Shown here in pieces: positions 17,358 to 26,401 of a stretch of 64,000 bases of DNA. The translations under genes were made by a program, and so were the position numbers. The notes under the pieces were generated by a model. It did no database searches and was not told where the DNA came from. It saw only the letters and a list, made by a program, of their open reading frames with translations. The stretch's first letter is position 1. Each line of letters starts with the position of its first letter. This DNA comes from Saprospiraceae bacterium (GTDB lineage: Bacteria > Bacteroidota > Bacteroidia > Chitinophagales > Saprospiraceae): assembly GCA_041392805.1 (NCBI GenBank), contig JAWKLJ010000001.1, positions 5,330,501 through 5,394,500 on the forward strand, given 5' to 3'.

Positions 17358-19610
17358 TTACCGCACCAAAGCCACTTCTCCCAAGACTCGCTCTACGCGG
17401 CCCTGCTGCCCCATGACTTCCACTTGGTAAACATACACCCCTGCTGGCAGGAGCTGACCTTGGAAAGTACCATCCCATGCCTGTTCTCCCAGGTTCAAAT
17501 TATTGCTGGTGTATACGACGGCACCCCAGCGATCGAAGATTTTCAATTGAATGATTTTGCTTAATTCGTCTCCGCCATAGAGCGTGAAGAAATCATTGAT
17601 GCCATCGCCATTGGGCGAAAAAACATTAGGCGTATAAATGGCAAACTGCTGTTTGACAATGACGGTGATTTGGGCTTCGGTGGTGCAGCCGCGGTCGTCC
17701 TCAACGAGCAGCTCATAGCGGGTCGTATGCTCGGGCGTAGCCAGAGGTTCCAGGCAGTCCAGGCAACTAAGTTCAGCGTTGGCCAACCACTGCACCCTGG
17801 TTAGTGCTCGATTGCTGGACACGCTTAATGGGATGGATTGACCGATATTGATCTGGTGTTCGGCATCAAATACAAGTAAGAGCGGTTCTGCCGGAAGGAC
17901 GCTGATGTTTTCTTCAAAGGTGCAACCTTTGCTGTCTGTTATTTGCAAGCGGAAAGTCCCCGCATTAACTACCGCACTGGTCTCCGGAATCGTTTTACCA
18001 TCCAATCTCACCGTATAATTGCCACTTCCACCCCTGATCGCTTCAATCGCGATAATGCCATCTGCTGAGACAGCGCAGGTAGGCGGTATAACGGAATAAT
18101 CAGCGCTAATGGCGGTTTCCAATACCGCCCAAGTCTGTTCGCCTATACAACCGCTATCGTCTGAGACCGTCACACTGTACTGGCCAGGCTTATTTATCGT
18201 CAATGAACGATTTGTCTCACCTGTTGACCATTCATAGGCAATAAAATTACCACCATTGACGATCAATTGATCTAGTTTGCCTTCACAAATGGCCGTAGGA
18301 CCTATAATTTGCGGTGCTGGAGAAGGCAGTATAAACAAGTGGAATATAGTCACACTATCGCAACCATTGGCGGCTGGAGCGATAGACATCAGCGTCGTAT
18401 CTTTTTCATAAGGCAAACCTTCATAGCTGTCTCCACTGCAAATGCCTATGTTTTTTTCGACCACAATAGGCGATCTTACGGTTAAGGTCAATTGTACCAG
18501 GCTGTCTGCTCCCAGGTGATCGACCAATAAAACCTGGTAAGTTCCTGTGGTATTAAAATCTGAGCCTCCAACCCTTACCAATTCTCCTGCGCATATCGTA
18601 GTGTCAATCAGGGTGCTTGGGCAGCTTTCTATTGGCAAGTAACTAAACGTCAGGGCATTTGAAATATAGCGACAAGAGGGGCTGGCAAGGTGGTCTATAT
18701 TTTCTGCGACCAGTGCGCGCAGGGCCAGGTTGGCTGGCAGGCTAGGGATGACCAAAGAAGTAAGGTTACTCGGCCCTCCAAAATCTTCCCAGTTTTCGCC
18801 TTCATTTTGCGACATTTGCCACTGAATAACGGGATCGTTGGGGCCCGTTCCTATACCCAGGGCTATTTCCACGACGTCTTTAAGACAGTGCTCCGTCGGC
18901 ATGACTTCGGCAATTTCCAGACTAGGGCCGCAGGGGCGCAGCAGCACATTATCTATCGCAAAATCATTGCCCGTATTGGTGGAGGTATTATTGCGCAAAC
19001 CAATGGTCAAGCTAGATTGAACGGCATCGGGGGTGAAGGTGAAACCTATGGAATGCCATTGCTCATCCTGCGGGATATCAGCGGTACTGCCAAGGACCAA
19101 CCCATTTACCAAGAAGTCTATTTTAGGGAAACCCTGTGTCGCCAGGGTCGAATCGATCAAATTGATAAAATCAGCAGCAAACTCATAATTGATGCCAGGG
19201 CAGAGCCCATCTATTTCCCATTCCACAAAGGTCTTTTTATCTTCTTGGCCATTGATGACCATCATATAGCCATTCGGATCGGGGCTATTATCACCAATTT
19301 TAATCCAGGTAGGGTTGGGAAAACTGGTGATCCAGCTGGCTGTATTATTAGTAAGGGTATAGCTCCCAGGCGGGGGAGGGGCGACCAGTGAGTAGCCGTA
19401 ATCAGCGCTTAAATCGGCTCCCGATGCTGAAATATTGGCTGTTCCACTACCAAAATAACCTTCGGGGTTGAGATTGATACCTACTGCACCTCCACAAGCC
19501 GGGGGAGGAGGTGGGTTTAAATCCTTGGCGTAGCTTTGTTTTTGCCCTATCAATGCACTGTTAAAAGTCAACAGAAATAGGGGGATCAAGCAGAGACTTA
19601 AATTTTTCAT
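17358..19610 (-). CDS. Secreted protein with type B (gliding-motility) C-terminal sorting domain, paralogue of 5547-7400
   Basis: The protein has 750 residues with a signal peptide (to about residue 23) and a short Pro-rich stretch PPPPPAC. The N-terminal beta region (about 40-225) has GYFGSGTANIS, NGYMMVING and GNDFAIDNVLLRPCGP, matching the other paralogue almost block by block. Several Ig/PKD-like segments with paired Cys follow. The C-terminal domain reads YTPNVFSPNGDGINDFF, FDRWGAVVYTS, AWDGTFQGQ and PAGVYVYQV, the gliding-motility type B signal recognised by the type IX secretion system. It is expected on the cell surface or released. The function is otherwise unknown; the long length and PKD-like segments suggest adhesion. 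Confidence 0.9.
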   Translation of the reverse strand: MKNLSLCLIPLFLLTFNSALIGQKQSYAKDLNPPPPPACGGAVGINLNPEGYFGSGTANISASGADLSADYGYSLVAPPPPGSYTLTNNTASWITSFPNPTWIKIGDNSPDPNGYMMVINGQEDKKTFVEWEIDGLCPGINYEFAADFINLIDSTLATQGFPKIDFLVNGLVLGSTADIPQDEQWHSIGFTFTPDAVQSSLTIGLRNNTSTNTGNDFAIDNVLLRPCGPSLEIAEVMPTEHCLKDVVEIALGIGTGPNDPVIQWQMSQNEGENWEDFGGPSNLTSLVIPSLPANLALRALVAENIDHLASPSCRYISNALTFSYLPIESCPSTLIDTTICAGELVRVGGSDFNTTGTYQVLLVDHLGADSLVQLTLTVRSPIVVEKNIGICSGDSYEGLPYEKDTTLMSIAPAANGCDSVTIFHLFILPSPAPQIIGPTAICEGKLDQLIVNGGNFIAYEWSTGETNRSLTINKPGQYSVTVSDDSGCIGEQTWAVLETAISADYSVIPPTCAVSADGIIAIEAIRGGSGNYTVRLDGKTIPETSAVVNAGTFRLQITDSKGCTFEENISVLPAEPLLLVFDAEHQINIGQSIPLSVSSNRALTRVQWLANAELSCLDCLEPLATPEHTTRYELLVEDDRGCTTEAQITVIVKQQFAIYTPNVFSPNGDGINDFFTLYGGDELSKIIQLKIFDRWGAVVYTSNNLNLGEQAWDGTFQGQLLPAGVYVYQVEVMGQQGRVERVLGEVALVR

Positions 19611-19825
19611 GTAGTTGGTGCGATCGGTTTTGGGATTTTTAGGTGTACAAAGTTAATGGCTTTTATCTTCAGAATGCAAATCTTTGCTTAAAAGAGCGCT
19701 AAAAGTAATTTGGCTGACCAGTATCACAAAAAACAGGTGACTGTATTTAGTTATTTTGACTAAATATAATCAAAAATAAATTAATTTTTTAATTTAAAAA
19801 ACTGATTATCAGTTATTTAAGTATG

Positions 19826-19841
19826 TGGCACGTCATTTGCT
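19826..19841 (+). promoter_or_regulatory. Sigma-54 (-24/-12) promoter of the ECF sigma gene
   Basis: TGGCACGTCATTTGCT matches the sigma-54 consensus TGGCACG-N4-TTGCW at every fixed position, with the required ten bases between GG (19827-19828) and GC (19839-19840). The predicted start of transcription is near 19852, about 20 bases before the ATG at 19873. A sigma-54 activator gene lies 1.2 kb downstream on the opposite strand. Confidence 0.85.
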
Positions 19842-19872
19842 ATATATAAGGTGAACTAAAATAACACACAAA

Positions 19873-20376
19873 ATGACAACTGTTGAATTCACCTCTCACC
19901 TCAATCAAGTTAATGTATTTCTAAATAATTTTGCCTTGCGTTTAACTCGCAATTCAGAAAAGGCAAAAGACTTATTACAAGATACGGCGCTTAGGGCCTA
20001 TCGGTATAAAGAAAAATTTAACGATGGAACCAACTTCAGGGGTTGGACAGCTACCATTATGCGAAATATCTTTGTTACCCAATACAAAAGAGAAAAAAGG
20101 TTTTTGATGGTTAGCGAACCGATAGATAGTTTTGCTTATGAATTAGAGAGCAAAGTTATCATGCCGAATGCAGGAGAAGCTAATTTGAAAATGGAGGAGT
20201 TTAGGAAAATGTTTGGCCATATAGGAGCCATCTATAGCACGCCTTTCCTACTGCATTTCGATGGATATGAATACCAGGAAATTGCGGAACATTTGGATAT
20301 TCCCATTGGAACGGTCAAAAGTCGAATTTTTACAGCGCGTCAAAAATTGAAAGAAATGCTAAGCACGGAGGTTTAA
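19873..20376 (+). CDS. ECF-type RNA polymerase sigma factor
   Basis: The 167-residue protein has the two sigma-70 regions of the ECF group. Region 2 (about 10-75) contains KDLLQDTALRAYRYKEKF and NFRGWTATIMRNIFVTQYKR. Region 4 (about 110-162) contains LLHFDGYEYQEIAEHLDIPIGTVKSRIFTARQKLKE, with the helix-turn-helix at its centre. No anti-sigma gene follows, which is frequent in Bacteroidota. The upstream sigma-54 promoter implies that this factor is itself switched on by a sigma-54 activator, giving a two-step cascade. The stress-type genes at 24-29 kb are candidate targets by proximity only. Confidence 0.93.
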   Translation: MTTVEFTSHLNQVNVFLNNFALRLTRNSEKAKDLLQDTALRAYRYKEKFNDGTNFRGWTATIMRNIFVTQYKREKRFLMVSEPIDSFAYELESKVIMPNAGEANLKMEEFRKMFGHIGAIYSTPFLLHFDGYEYQEIAEHLDIPIGTVKSRIFTARQKLKEMLSTEV

Positions 20377-20424
20377 ATAGCGTCTCTCCTTCTCATTTCT
20401 CTGCAGACATCAGAAGTTTTGCAA

Positions 20425-20537
20425 CATACTGTTGGACATTTGCTGTTTAGGAGATTAAAAGTTGAGCAGTTTAGCGCCCTATTCCCGGCTTTAACCTTTT
20501 AATCTTTAACCTGTTCAACAAAATGTCCAGTAGTATG
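20425..20537. repeat. Imperfect inverted repeat between convergent genes
   Basis: CATACTGTTGGACATTT (20425-20441) is matched at 15 of 17 positions by the reverse complement of 20521-20537. A nested 9-bp pair (GATTAAAAG at 20453-20461 with CTTTTAATC at 20496-20504) gives a long branched hairpin. It fills the 197-bp gap between the sigma gene and the thioredoxin-like gene, so it may work as a two-way terminator, or it may be a small repeat element. Confidence 0.6.
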
Positions 20538-20573
20538 GTTTTGCGAGGCACGCTTTGGATAAACTTCTGATTT

Positions 20574-20912
20574 CTAGTCAATTATAGCCATCTCGAGAAA
20601 AGTCCTGATTTTCTTTTTAGGTAGAAGCCCAGAAAAAGCGTTTGTTATTTTTCCTTTCCAGAAAATGAAGGTGGTAGGAATTTGGCTAACGCCCATTTTG
20701 GCAGCAGTTGCTTCATTGTTCTCAATATTAACTTTAATCAACTTTGTCCCTGGAAAATCCTGAACGATTTCTGCCAGAAAGCTTTCCAGAATATGTGCAC
20801 TTCCTAACCAATCGGCTGAAAAAACAAGAATGATGGGATGTTTTTTGCTTTCAATGATTAATAGGTCAATATCATTTTCGTTGAACAAATCATATGCAGA
20901 TTCCTCATTCAC
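20574..20912 (-). CDS. Thioredoxin-fold protein lacking active-site cysteines
   Basis: The 112-residue protein follows the thioredoxin fold throughout. VFSADWLGSAHILESFLAE takes the place of the W-C-G-P-C helix, KLIKVNIENNEATAAKMGV follows, then the cis-proline loop SQIPTTFIFWKGK and the final helix KKIRTFLEMA. Both redox cysteines are replaced (WLGSA instead of WCGPC) and there is no Cys anywhere in the protein. Disulfide chemistry is therefore excluded; a binding or chaperone-like role is more likely. There is no signal peptide, so it should be cytoplasmic. It lies between the sigma factor and the PAS/sigma-54 activator. Confidence 0.85.
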   Translation of the reverse strand: MNEESAYDLFNENDIDLLIIESKKHPIILVFSADWLGSAHILESFLAEIVQDFPGTKLIKVNIENNEATAAKMGVSQIPTTFIFWKGKITNAFSGLLPKKKIRTFLEMAIID

Positions 20913-21073
20913 AACGACTTATTGTTTTGCTGCTTTTCGGAATGCGGTGTAAAGGTTATAGCCATAAAGTATATTATTTATTTGAAGAGGTAATGTTATT
21001 TATTACCTGAACTTCAAGTTGGCCCCATTTGATCGCTTAGTTGTAATGTTTTTTTAGGGATTTTGACATTCTT

Positions 21074-23944
21074 TTAAATTTCTGGAAAATAGTCTTCTCT
21101 TCGCAGGCCCAGTTTTCGCATTTTGGAAGCTAATGTACGGTCATTCATACCTAAAAGATGGCCAGCGCCTTTTGGCCCTGTTACCCGCCAGCCCGTAAGA
21201 TTTAAGGCGTCAAGGATATGTTGACGTTGCATGTCTTCAAAAGAGAGAAAGTTTTTTTGGGTAGCTTCCATGGATGGGGCAGTGGAGCGACGGTCGTCAA
21301 AACTAGATTTTAAATTGAGGGTGTCGCCATTAGAAAGGATAATGGCACGTTCTATCATGTTTTCGAGTTCACGAATATTTCCAGGGAAGCTGTAATTTTT
21401 TAGTTGATTCAGATCAGCCTGGGGAATTTTATTGATTTTCTTTCCAAATCGTTCTCCATATTTTTTAGTAAAATGCCTGGCTAGCAAAGGGATATCCTCT
21501 TTTCGTTCCCGAAGCGGCAGATTTACGATGGGGAAGACATTAAGTCGGTAATAAAGGTCTTCGCGGAAAGTTCCTTCTGTTACCATTTGTGCCAAAGGCC
21601 GATTGGTTGCCGCAATAATTCTTACATCAACTTGAATTGTTTTGTTCCCACCGAGTTGTTCAAATTCGCCTTCTTGCAGAACGCGTAATAATTTTGCCTG
21701 CATATCAAGTGGAATCTCGCCGATTTCATCGAGAAATATCGTGCCTTTATTTGCCAAAAGAAAGCGTCCTTTTTTATCCTGAACAGCCCCGGTGAAAGAA
21801 CCCCTTACATGTCCAAATAGCTCGCTTTCTATCAGGTTTTCAGGAAGGGTAGCACAATTCACTTTAATGAGGGGTTGGTCTTCCCGGTCGCTTAGGGAAT
21901 GGATAGCTCTGGCTAGGAGTTCTTTGCCAGTGCCCGTTTCGCCCAAGATCAAAACGGTAGCGGTAGAGGCGGCCACTTTGCCAACCTGGTCTAATACCTT
22001 GCGATATTTAGGGCTACAAGTAATGATGTTATTGAAATTATAAGAAGAACTAATTTCTTCTCGTAACAAAAGGTTTTCATCTTTTAGCCTCAACAGTAAT
22101 TCTTCCACCTTTTTGCGGGCCGCTTGTAGTTCTGCTTCTTTCTTTTTCCTGACGCTAATGTTTCGGCCAATAAAGCACCAAATTTTATGGTCATCGATTG
22201 TTATATGGCTCTTACTTAACTCAACGGGGATCACCTGCCCATTTTTGGTATTCAAAAGCGTTTCGATATTGACGTCTAGTTGGTCTGCCTCAAATACAGC
22301 TTTTTCTTTGCAGACGACAGACAAGGGAAGGTTTGTTAATTCTTCAGGTTTAAATTGGAGTATTTTACTGGCAGCAAGATTGGCAAAAGTGATTTTCTGC
22401 GCCTCATTTACCCAAATGATAAGGTCATTCGCCTTTTCAAATGTTTCTTTGGAAAGGAGTAGCTGTTTGTCTCTTTTTTTCTTACCAGACCAATCCCGCA
22501 TGAAAATGCAATCGAGTTCTTTTCCTTCAAAATTGATATAATTCAGACTGCAATAGACAGGTATTGTTGTACCATCTTTCGCTCTTAAATCTGCTTCCAG
22601 TTCAATTTCTTTTTCCTTTCGCAGTTTTTCCCATAATTTTTGCCGGTCTTTCTTTGGATTTGGGTTGGTATAAAGCGTGTAAATATCGATTCCCTTAAGG
22701 TCTTTTTGGGTATAACCAGTTCGATCCATAAATGCTTTATTGGCATAGTTGATGAACCCCTCGGCATCTACCCAAAGGACCAATTCGCCAGAATTATCTA
22801 AGGTGAATTGCGATAACCTTAGCCTTTCTAATTCTTTTTTGCGCTGAGAGTAATCCCGAGCAAATACACAATAAAATCCTTTGTTTTTGAATTGTAAATA
22901 ATTAATAGTAGTAGTCAAAGGAAAGGGAGGGCCTTGCTTTGAAAAGACTTGAAATTCCTGTTTAATATAATGTTGTTCGCGGAGTTGCTCCCACAAGGTG
23001 TCTCTAGCCTGTTCATCAAAGGCAGGGGCTATGTCTTGCATATTTAATTTCAGAAGTTCTTCCTTAACATACCCAAGACTATCGCAGGTCTTTTTATTGG
23101 CATAGATGAAATCCCCATTGGGTAGGATCCAAAAGATCATTTCCTGGCCGTGGTCAATAGAGAATTGAGTGAGATAGAGTTGTTCTGATTTAGTTTCAAA
23201 ACTTGAGATATCTCGGACCGAGCCATAAATTTTTATTTGTTGCCCGAGTTCTGATTGTTGAGGAAATCCGTTGACCGCAAGTCGACGAAAATCGCCTTCT
23301 TTGGGTTGGAAAATGAGCTCAATATCAAAACTGCTGCTGTATTTTATACTGTGTGTCAGGGCTTGTTTTAATTCTTCAAAGCGCTGTTTTGAAACAAAAG
23401 GGGTAATCAGTTGGGAAAAGGCGGACCGGTTAAAAACACTAATTGGTTTTTCCAGGTGTAGTAATCGTTGGCATTCTCCGGTGAGGGTGATTTCCTCTTT
23501 TACCAGATCCAATTCCCAGCCACCCACCTTTCCTGCCCTGGCCATTACATCCATCAAATCCTCCAATCGCTGCGTCTCCATGAGGTTCTCTGCGATAAGC
23601 ATAGCAAAGGCGCCCTCTGCAAAAGGGAGTAGGATCAGATCGGTATTGACCGGAATTAAATGTTCCTCGGAGGTGATAAAAGTTACCTGATCTTTATAAT
23701 TTCGGTTTTCCTGGAGCTTTTTCCACATTTTTTTCCAGACAAGGAGGTTCAGGTGTGGATTTATCTCAAAGACCATCATTCCAATTAGTTCCGCTTTCTG
23801 ATAGTTTAGATCAGCGCAGATTTTTTGATTGGCACCTAGGATTTCTCCATACTCATCCAGCCAAAGTATACCACTTGGGAAATGTTGAAAAGCCTGTTCA
23901 AAGGTGGCTAGAATTGGATTGGAAAAGGGTGGTTTTTCTGCCAT
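21074..23944 (-). CDS. Multi-PAS sigma-54-dependent transcriptional activator
   Basis: The 956-residue cytoplasmic protein has about five PAS domains (roughly residues 10-120, 130-250, 255-370, 380-490 and 495-610). A coiled coil rich in Lys, Glu and Leu follows (about 610-640), then a AAA+ domain (about 650-880) and a Fis-type helix-turn-helix (about 915-950, WRVTGPKGAGHLLGMNDRTL). The AAA+ part has Walker A GETGTGKE, the sigma-54 contact loop as GSFTGA (usual form GAFTGA), and Walker B TIFLDEIGEIP. It should bind an enhancer and remodel sigma-54 polymerase in response to a ligand or redox signal sensed by the PAS array. The sigma-54 promoter at 19826 is an obvious candidate target. Confidence 0.95.
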   Translation of the reverse strand: MAEKPPFSNPILATFEQAFQHFPSGILWLDEYGEILGANQKICADLNYQKAELIGMMVFEINPHLNLLVWKKMWKKLQENRNYKDQVTFITSEEHLIPVNTDLILLPFAEGAFAMLIAENLMETQRLEDLMDVMARAGKVGGWELDLVKEEITLTGECQRLLHLEKPISVFNRSAFSQLITPFVSKQRFEELKQALTHSIKYSSSFDIELIFQPKEGDFRRLAVNGFPQQSELGQQIKIYGSVRDISSFETKSEQLYLTQFSIDHGQEMIFWILPNGDFIYANKKTCDSLGYVKEELLKLNMQDIAPAFDEQARDTLWEQLREQHYIKQEFQVFSKQGPPFPLTTTINYLQFKNKGFYCVFARDYSQRKKELERLRLSQFTLDNSGELVLWVDAEGFINYANKAFMDRTGYTQKDLKGIDIYTLYTNPNPKKDRQKLWEKLRKEKEIELEADLRAKDGTTIPVYCSLNYINFEGKELDCIFMRDWSGKKKRDKQLLLSKETFEKANDLIIWVNEAQKITFANLAASKILQFKPEELTNLPLSVVCKEKAVFEADQLDVNIETLLNTKNGQVIPVELSKSHITIDDHKIWCFIGRNISVRKKKEAELQAARKKVEELLLRLKDENLLLREEISSSYNFNNIITCSPKYRKVLDQVGKVAASTATVLILGETGTGKELLARAIHSLSDREDQPLIKVNCATLPENLIESELFGHVRGSFTGAVQDKKGRFLLANKGTIFLDEIGEIPLDMQAKLLRVLQEGEFEQLGGNKTIQVDVRIIAATNRPLAQMVTEGTFREDLYYRLNVFPIVNLPLRERKEDIPLLARHFTKKYGERFGKKINKIPQADLNQLKNYSFPGNIRELENMIERAIILSNGDTLNLKSSFDDRRSTAPSMEATQKNFLSFEDMQRQHILDALNLTGWRVTGPKGAGHLLGMNDRTLASKMRKLGLRREDYFPEI

Positions 23945-24085
23945 GAGCCCGTATTAATCAAACAATCTGTTGTAGTGATCAAAAGTGGGTCTAGGTAAGC
24001 AAATGTAGTAAAAAACATCAAACTTATCGTAAGGACAGAATTAAATTTCAGTAAAGCAATTGTTTTGATCCGTGGGATTAGAATA

Positions 24086-24415
24086 TTAATCAGAAGAAGC
24101 TTTTGGGGTGGCAAGCAGGTTGATGATTTTAGCTATTTCAAGTCCTGATTCGATCCAGTGAAGCCACCCTTGGGTTGCGTTTTTTTCTGGAATCGCTTGT
24201 GCTGAATGAGAAAGCGAGGCCTTCCCGGCGTTAAGGAGGGAAGCGGCAGCCAAAGAAGCAAGCGGTAAAGCTGCCTTTTTAAGAAGGGTGCTGGTGTTCA
24301 ATTGGCTTTGAATTACACTGAATTGTCCGAGCAACGCTTGCTGGCTTAATTCAATCTTTAATTTTGCCATTGCTTGTGCTTCATATAAATCTTTCAGGCT
24401 ATCTATCTTATCCAT
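24086..24415 (-). CDS. Small hypothetical protein of the stress cluster
   Basis: The 109-residue protein is not recognised. The N-terminal half is helical and charged (DKIDSLKDLYEAQAMAKLKIELSQQALL); the middle has a moderately hydrophobic Ala/Leu stretch (ALPLASLAAASLLNAG). It ends 12 bases after the Holin-X-like gene and shares its strand, so it is probably co-transcribed with the YtxH and Holin-X-like genes. That order is typical of small envelope-stress operons. Confidence 0.65.
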   Translation of the reverse strand: MDKIDSLKDLYEAQAMAKLKIELSQQALLGQFSVIQSQLNTSTLLKKAALPLASLAAASLLNAGKASLSHSAQAIPEKNATQGWLHWIESGLEIAKIINLLATPKASSD

Positions 24416-24427
24416 GAGACGTCGTAT

Positions 24428-24784
24428 TTAATGAAGTTGTTGAATAAGGAGCGTGACGATGGGGTTAGTGATGATTCGCTGTCTGAATAAAAGTATTAGC
24501 AGCAGCAGCCCACAAAAAAGCAGGGTAACGACCAAAAACCCCAGGACATAGGAGTCCAGAAGTTGGGCGAGGTAAAAACCCAAGGTAATACCACCAAAGC
24601 CTACCACCAATAGTGTCATCAGGAAAATGACAAGTGAAGTAATCAGGAAAGAAAGCATTTTGGCGCTATATTCCACCAATTTCAAGCGGTAGTAAATCAG
24701 TTGTTGCTCAAAATAGGTTTTGAGGTAGCCTATGCTTTCTCCCGCATTTTCCCATACGGGGTGGTCTGTTTTTTCTGTATCCAT
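24428..24784 (-). CDS. Putative Holin-X/DUF1469-type membrane protein
   Basis: The 118-residue protein has an amphipathic start (residues 1-40, with ESIGYLKTYFEQQLIYYRLKLVEYSAK) and two strong membrane helices (about 44-72 and 77-105). This is the pattern of the phage-holin-superfamily-III/DUF1469 group, small membrane proteins usually found next to YtxH genes. It lies three bases after the YtxH gene. The family is linked to envelope stress by association only. Confidence 0.75.
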   Translation of the reverse strand: MDTEKTDHPVWENAGESIGYLKTYFEQQLIYYRLKLVEYSAKMLSFLITSLVIFLMTLLVVGFGGITLGFYLAQLLDSYVLGFLVVTLLFCGLLLLILLFRQRIITNPIVTLLIQQLH

Positions 24785-24787
24785 ATT

Positions 24788-25168
24788 TTACACCGTACTA
24801 TTTTCTTTTTTCAATTTGACCACTTGAGCTGCTATTTTCTGACTAGCCTTCTTTATGCCTTTGTTTAAACTTTCGCCTGCATCTTCTACCTTTTCCGTTG
24901 TGGCTTCGGTGCTGGCGGTTATCGATTCCTTGGCTTGTGTGACCAGTTCATCAACTATCTTAGTGCCCTTTTCGGCAGCGTCTTCTAAGGTTTGCTGAAC
25001 CTTGGCGCCTTTTTCCTGGACGAAACTAGCTGTTTGTTGTCCCATTTCATGAACAGTCTGCCCTACTTGTCGGCGAACTTTTTTTCCGTTTTCGGTATTT
25101 AGCCAATACCCCAGGGCTGCGCCTGCAAGTAAACCAATGCCGAACATACTTTTCTTTGATATTTTCAT
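24788..25168 (-). CDS. YtxH-domain protein
   Basis: The 126-residue protein starts with KISKKSMFGIGLLAGAALGYWLNTENGKKVRRQVG, a single glycine-rich membrane helix followed by a basic turn, the YtxH signature. A long helical tail with repeated Ala, Glu, Lys and Thr follows and resembles LEA/apolipoprotein-like helices. YtxH proteins are associated with general stress in Bacillus and many others. It heads the group YtxH, Holin-X-like, orphan, with spacings of 3 and 12 bases. Confidence 0.85.
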   Translation of the reverse strand: MKISKKSMFGIGLLAGAALGYWLNTENGKKVRRQVGQTVHEMGQQTASFVQEKGAKVQQTLEDAAEKGTKIVDELVTQAKESITASTEATTEKVEDAGESLNKGIKKASQKIAAQVVKLKKENSTV

Positions 25169-25230
25169 ATAGTTAGAAGTTTTATTTGCACGATGCTTTC
25201 GAGTATCAATGGAAGCATCATTGTTGATAA

Positions 25231-26349
25231 TTATTTTTTAAATAAGCTTAAAAGCCGAAAGCGATCCTCATCGTATTTATCTTGAAAAAGCGTTTCTTTT
25301 TCATAAATATCATCACATAGTAATTCCCCTAATGGTTTTAATACATCTATTTGTAAAAGCACAATGCGAATCACCGCTACCATAGGTAGTGCCAAGATAA
25401 TTCCAGTTATTCCCCAGATGGCGCCACCTAATATCATGGCTAGAATGGCCGCCAATGGATTGATTTTTATACTACCGCCTACCACTTTTGGGGTAATGAA
25501 GTTTCCTTCCAGGCTTTGAATGACTGCGTAAAGAACCACCACTGCTGCAGGTTGCCAAAAAGAGGCACTTGTTGCGATGGCGTACAGGAAAGGAAAAAGC
25601 CCGCCCAAGGCCGTCCCGATGAAAGGAATAATGGCTAAGCATGCCCCAAGAAACCCCCAGAAAATAGGATATTGCAGTCCAATGATCCATAAGCCAAGGC
25701 TATTGAGGACGCCTAAAATTAAGATGACCATTAGCAAGCCAAAAAGATACTTCCGGCTCACGTTTTCAATTTGGCGGAGGGTTTGCTTTACTTCTTCTCG
25801 CGATCCCTTGTCGAATTGGTAAAGAAGGAAATTTTTAAAGGATATTCGATAGAGTAAAAAAAAGAAAGTAAAAATACCAACCAGAAAAAAGCCTGCAAAA
25901 ATAGCTGAAGTTGAACTCAAACTTTCCGAAATAAAGCTAATTGGAGCATCTATTACCCCCGGTAGCTTTTCTGCCAACCAGTTTTCTGTTTTCGCCTCCT
26001 GCCAACCGACTTGCCTTCCTAAAAAATGGATAAGATCATATAATCCGGTAAGAAGTTTTTCCCCCAATGGTCCCGCTTTTTCAATCACACCAATGATCTG
26101 ATACCCGAAGAAAATTAAAATGCCAGTGATGGGCAAAAGGGCAAATACAAAACTTAGCAGAATAGCAATTATTTTGTTTTTAACATACTTTTCTAAAAAA
26201 GCAGTTAAAGGCTTCAGCATGGCTGCAAAAAAGCTCGCGAAAATAAGTGGAGCCAGTATGTTTTTACCTAAAACTGCGATATATACCAAAAGGCTAATAC
26301 TGATCAAAAAATACGCAAAACGTTGTAAATTAAAAGAAAAGCTTTTCAT
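25231..26349 (-). CDS. AI-2E family permease
   Basis: The 372-residue protein has about seven or eight membrane helices. It carries the family's central region with GFFLVGIFTFFFLLYR and the C-terminal PFIGTALGGLFPFLYAI, then QSLEGNFITPKVVGGSIKINPLAAI and GIILALPMVAVIRI. These are the typical motifs of the AI-2E/PerM/YdbO family, whose members have been linked to autoinducer export or Na+/H+ exchange; the substrate here is not known. It is probably transcribed with the DUF1328 gene that ends 52 bases upstream. Confidence 0.9.
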   Translation of the reverse strand: MKSFSFNLQRFAYFLISISLLVYIAVLGKNILAPLIFASFFAAMLKPLTAFLEKYVKNKIIAILLSFVFALLPITGILIFFGYQIIGVIEKAGPLGEKLLTGLYDLIHFLGRQVGWQEAKTENWLAEKLPGVIDAPISFISESLSSTSAIFAGFFLVGIFTFFFLLYRISFKNFLLYQFDKGSREEVKQTLRQIENVSRKYLFGLLMVILILGVLNSLGLWIIGLQYPIFWGFLGACLAIIPFIGTALGGLFPFLYAIATSASFWQPAAVVVLYAVIQSLEGNFITPKVVGGSIKINPLAAILAMILGGAIWGITGIILALPMVAVIRIVLLQIDVLKPLGELLCDDIYEKETLFQDKYDEDRFRLLSLFKK

Positions 26350-26401
26350 TTAATATTTTAAATCAGGTTGGAATCAAAAGGATAGGAAGAAAATGATCTC
26401 T

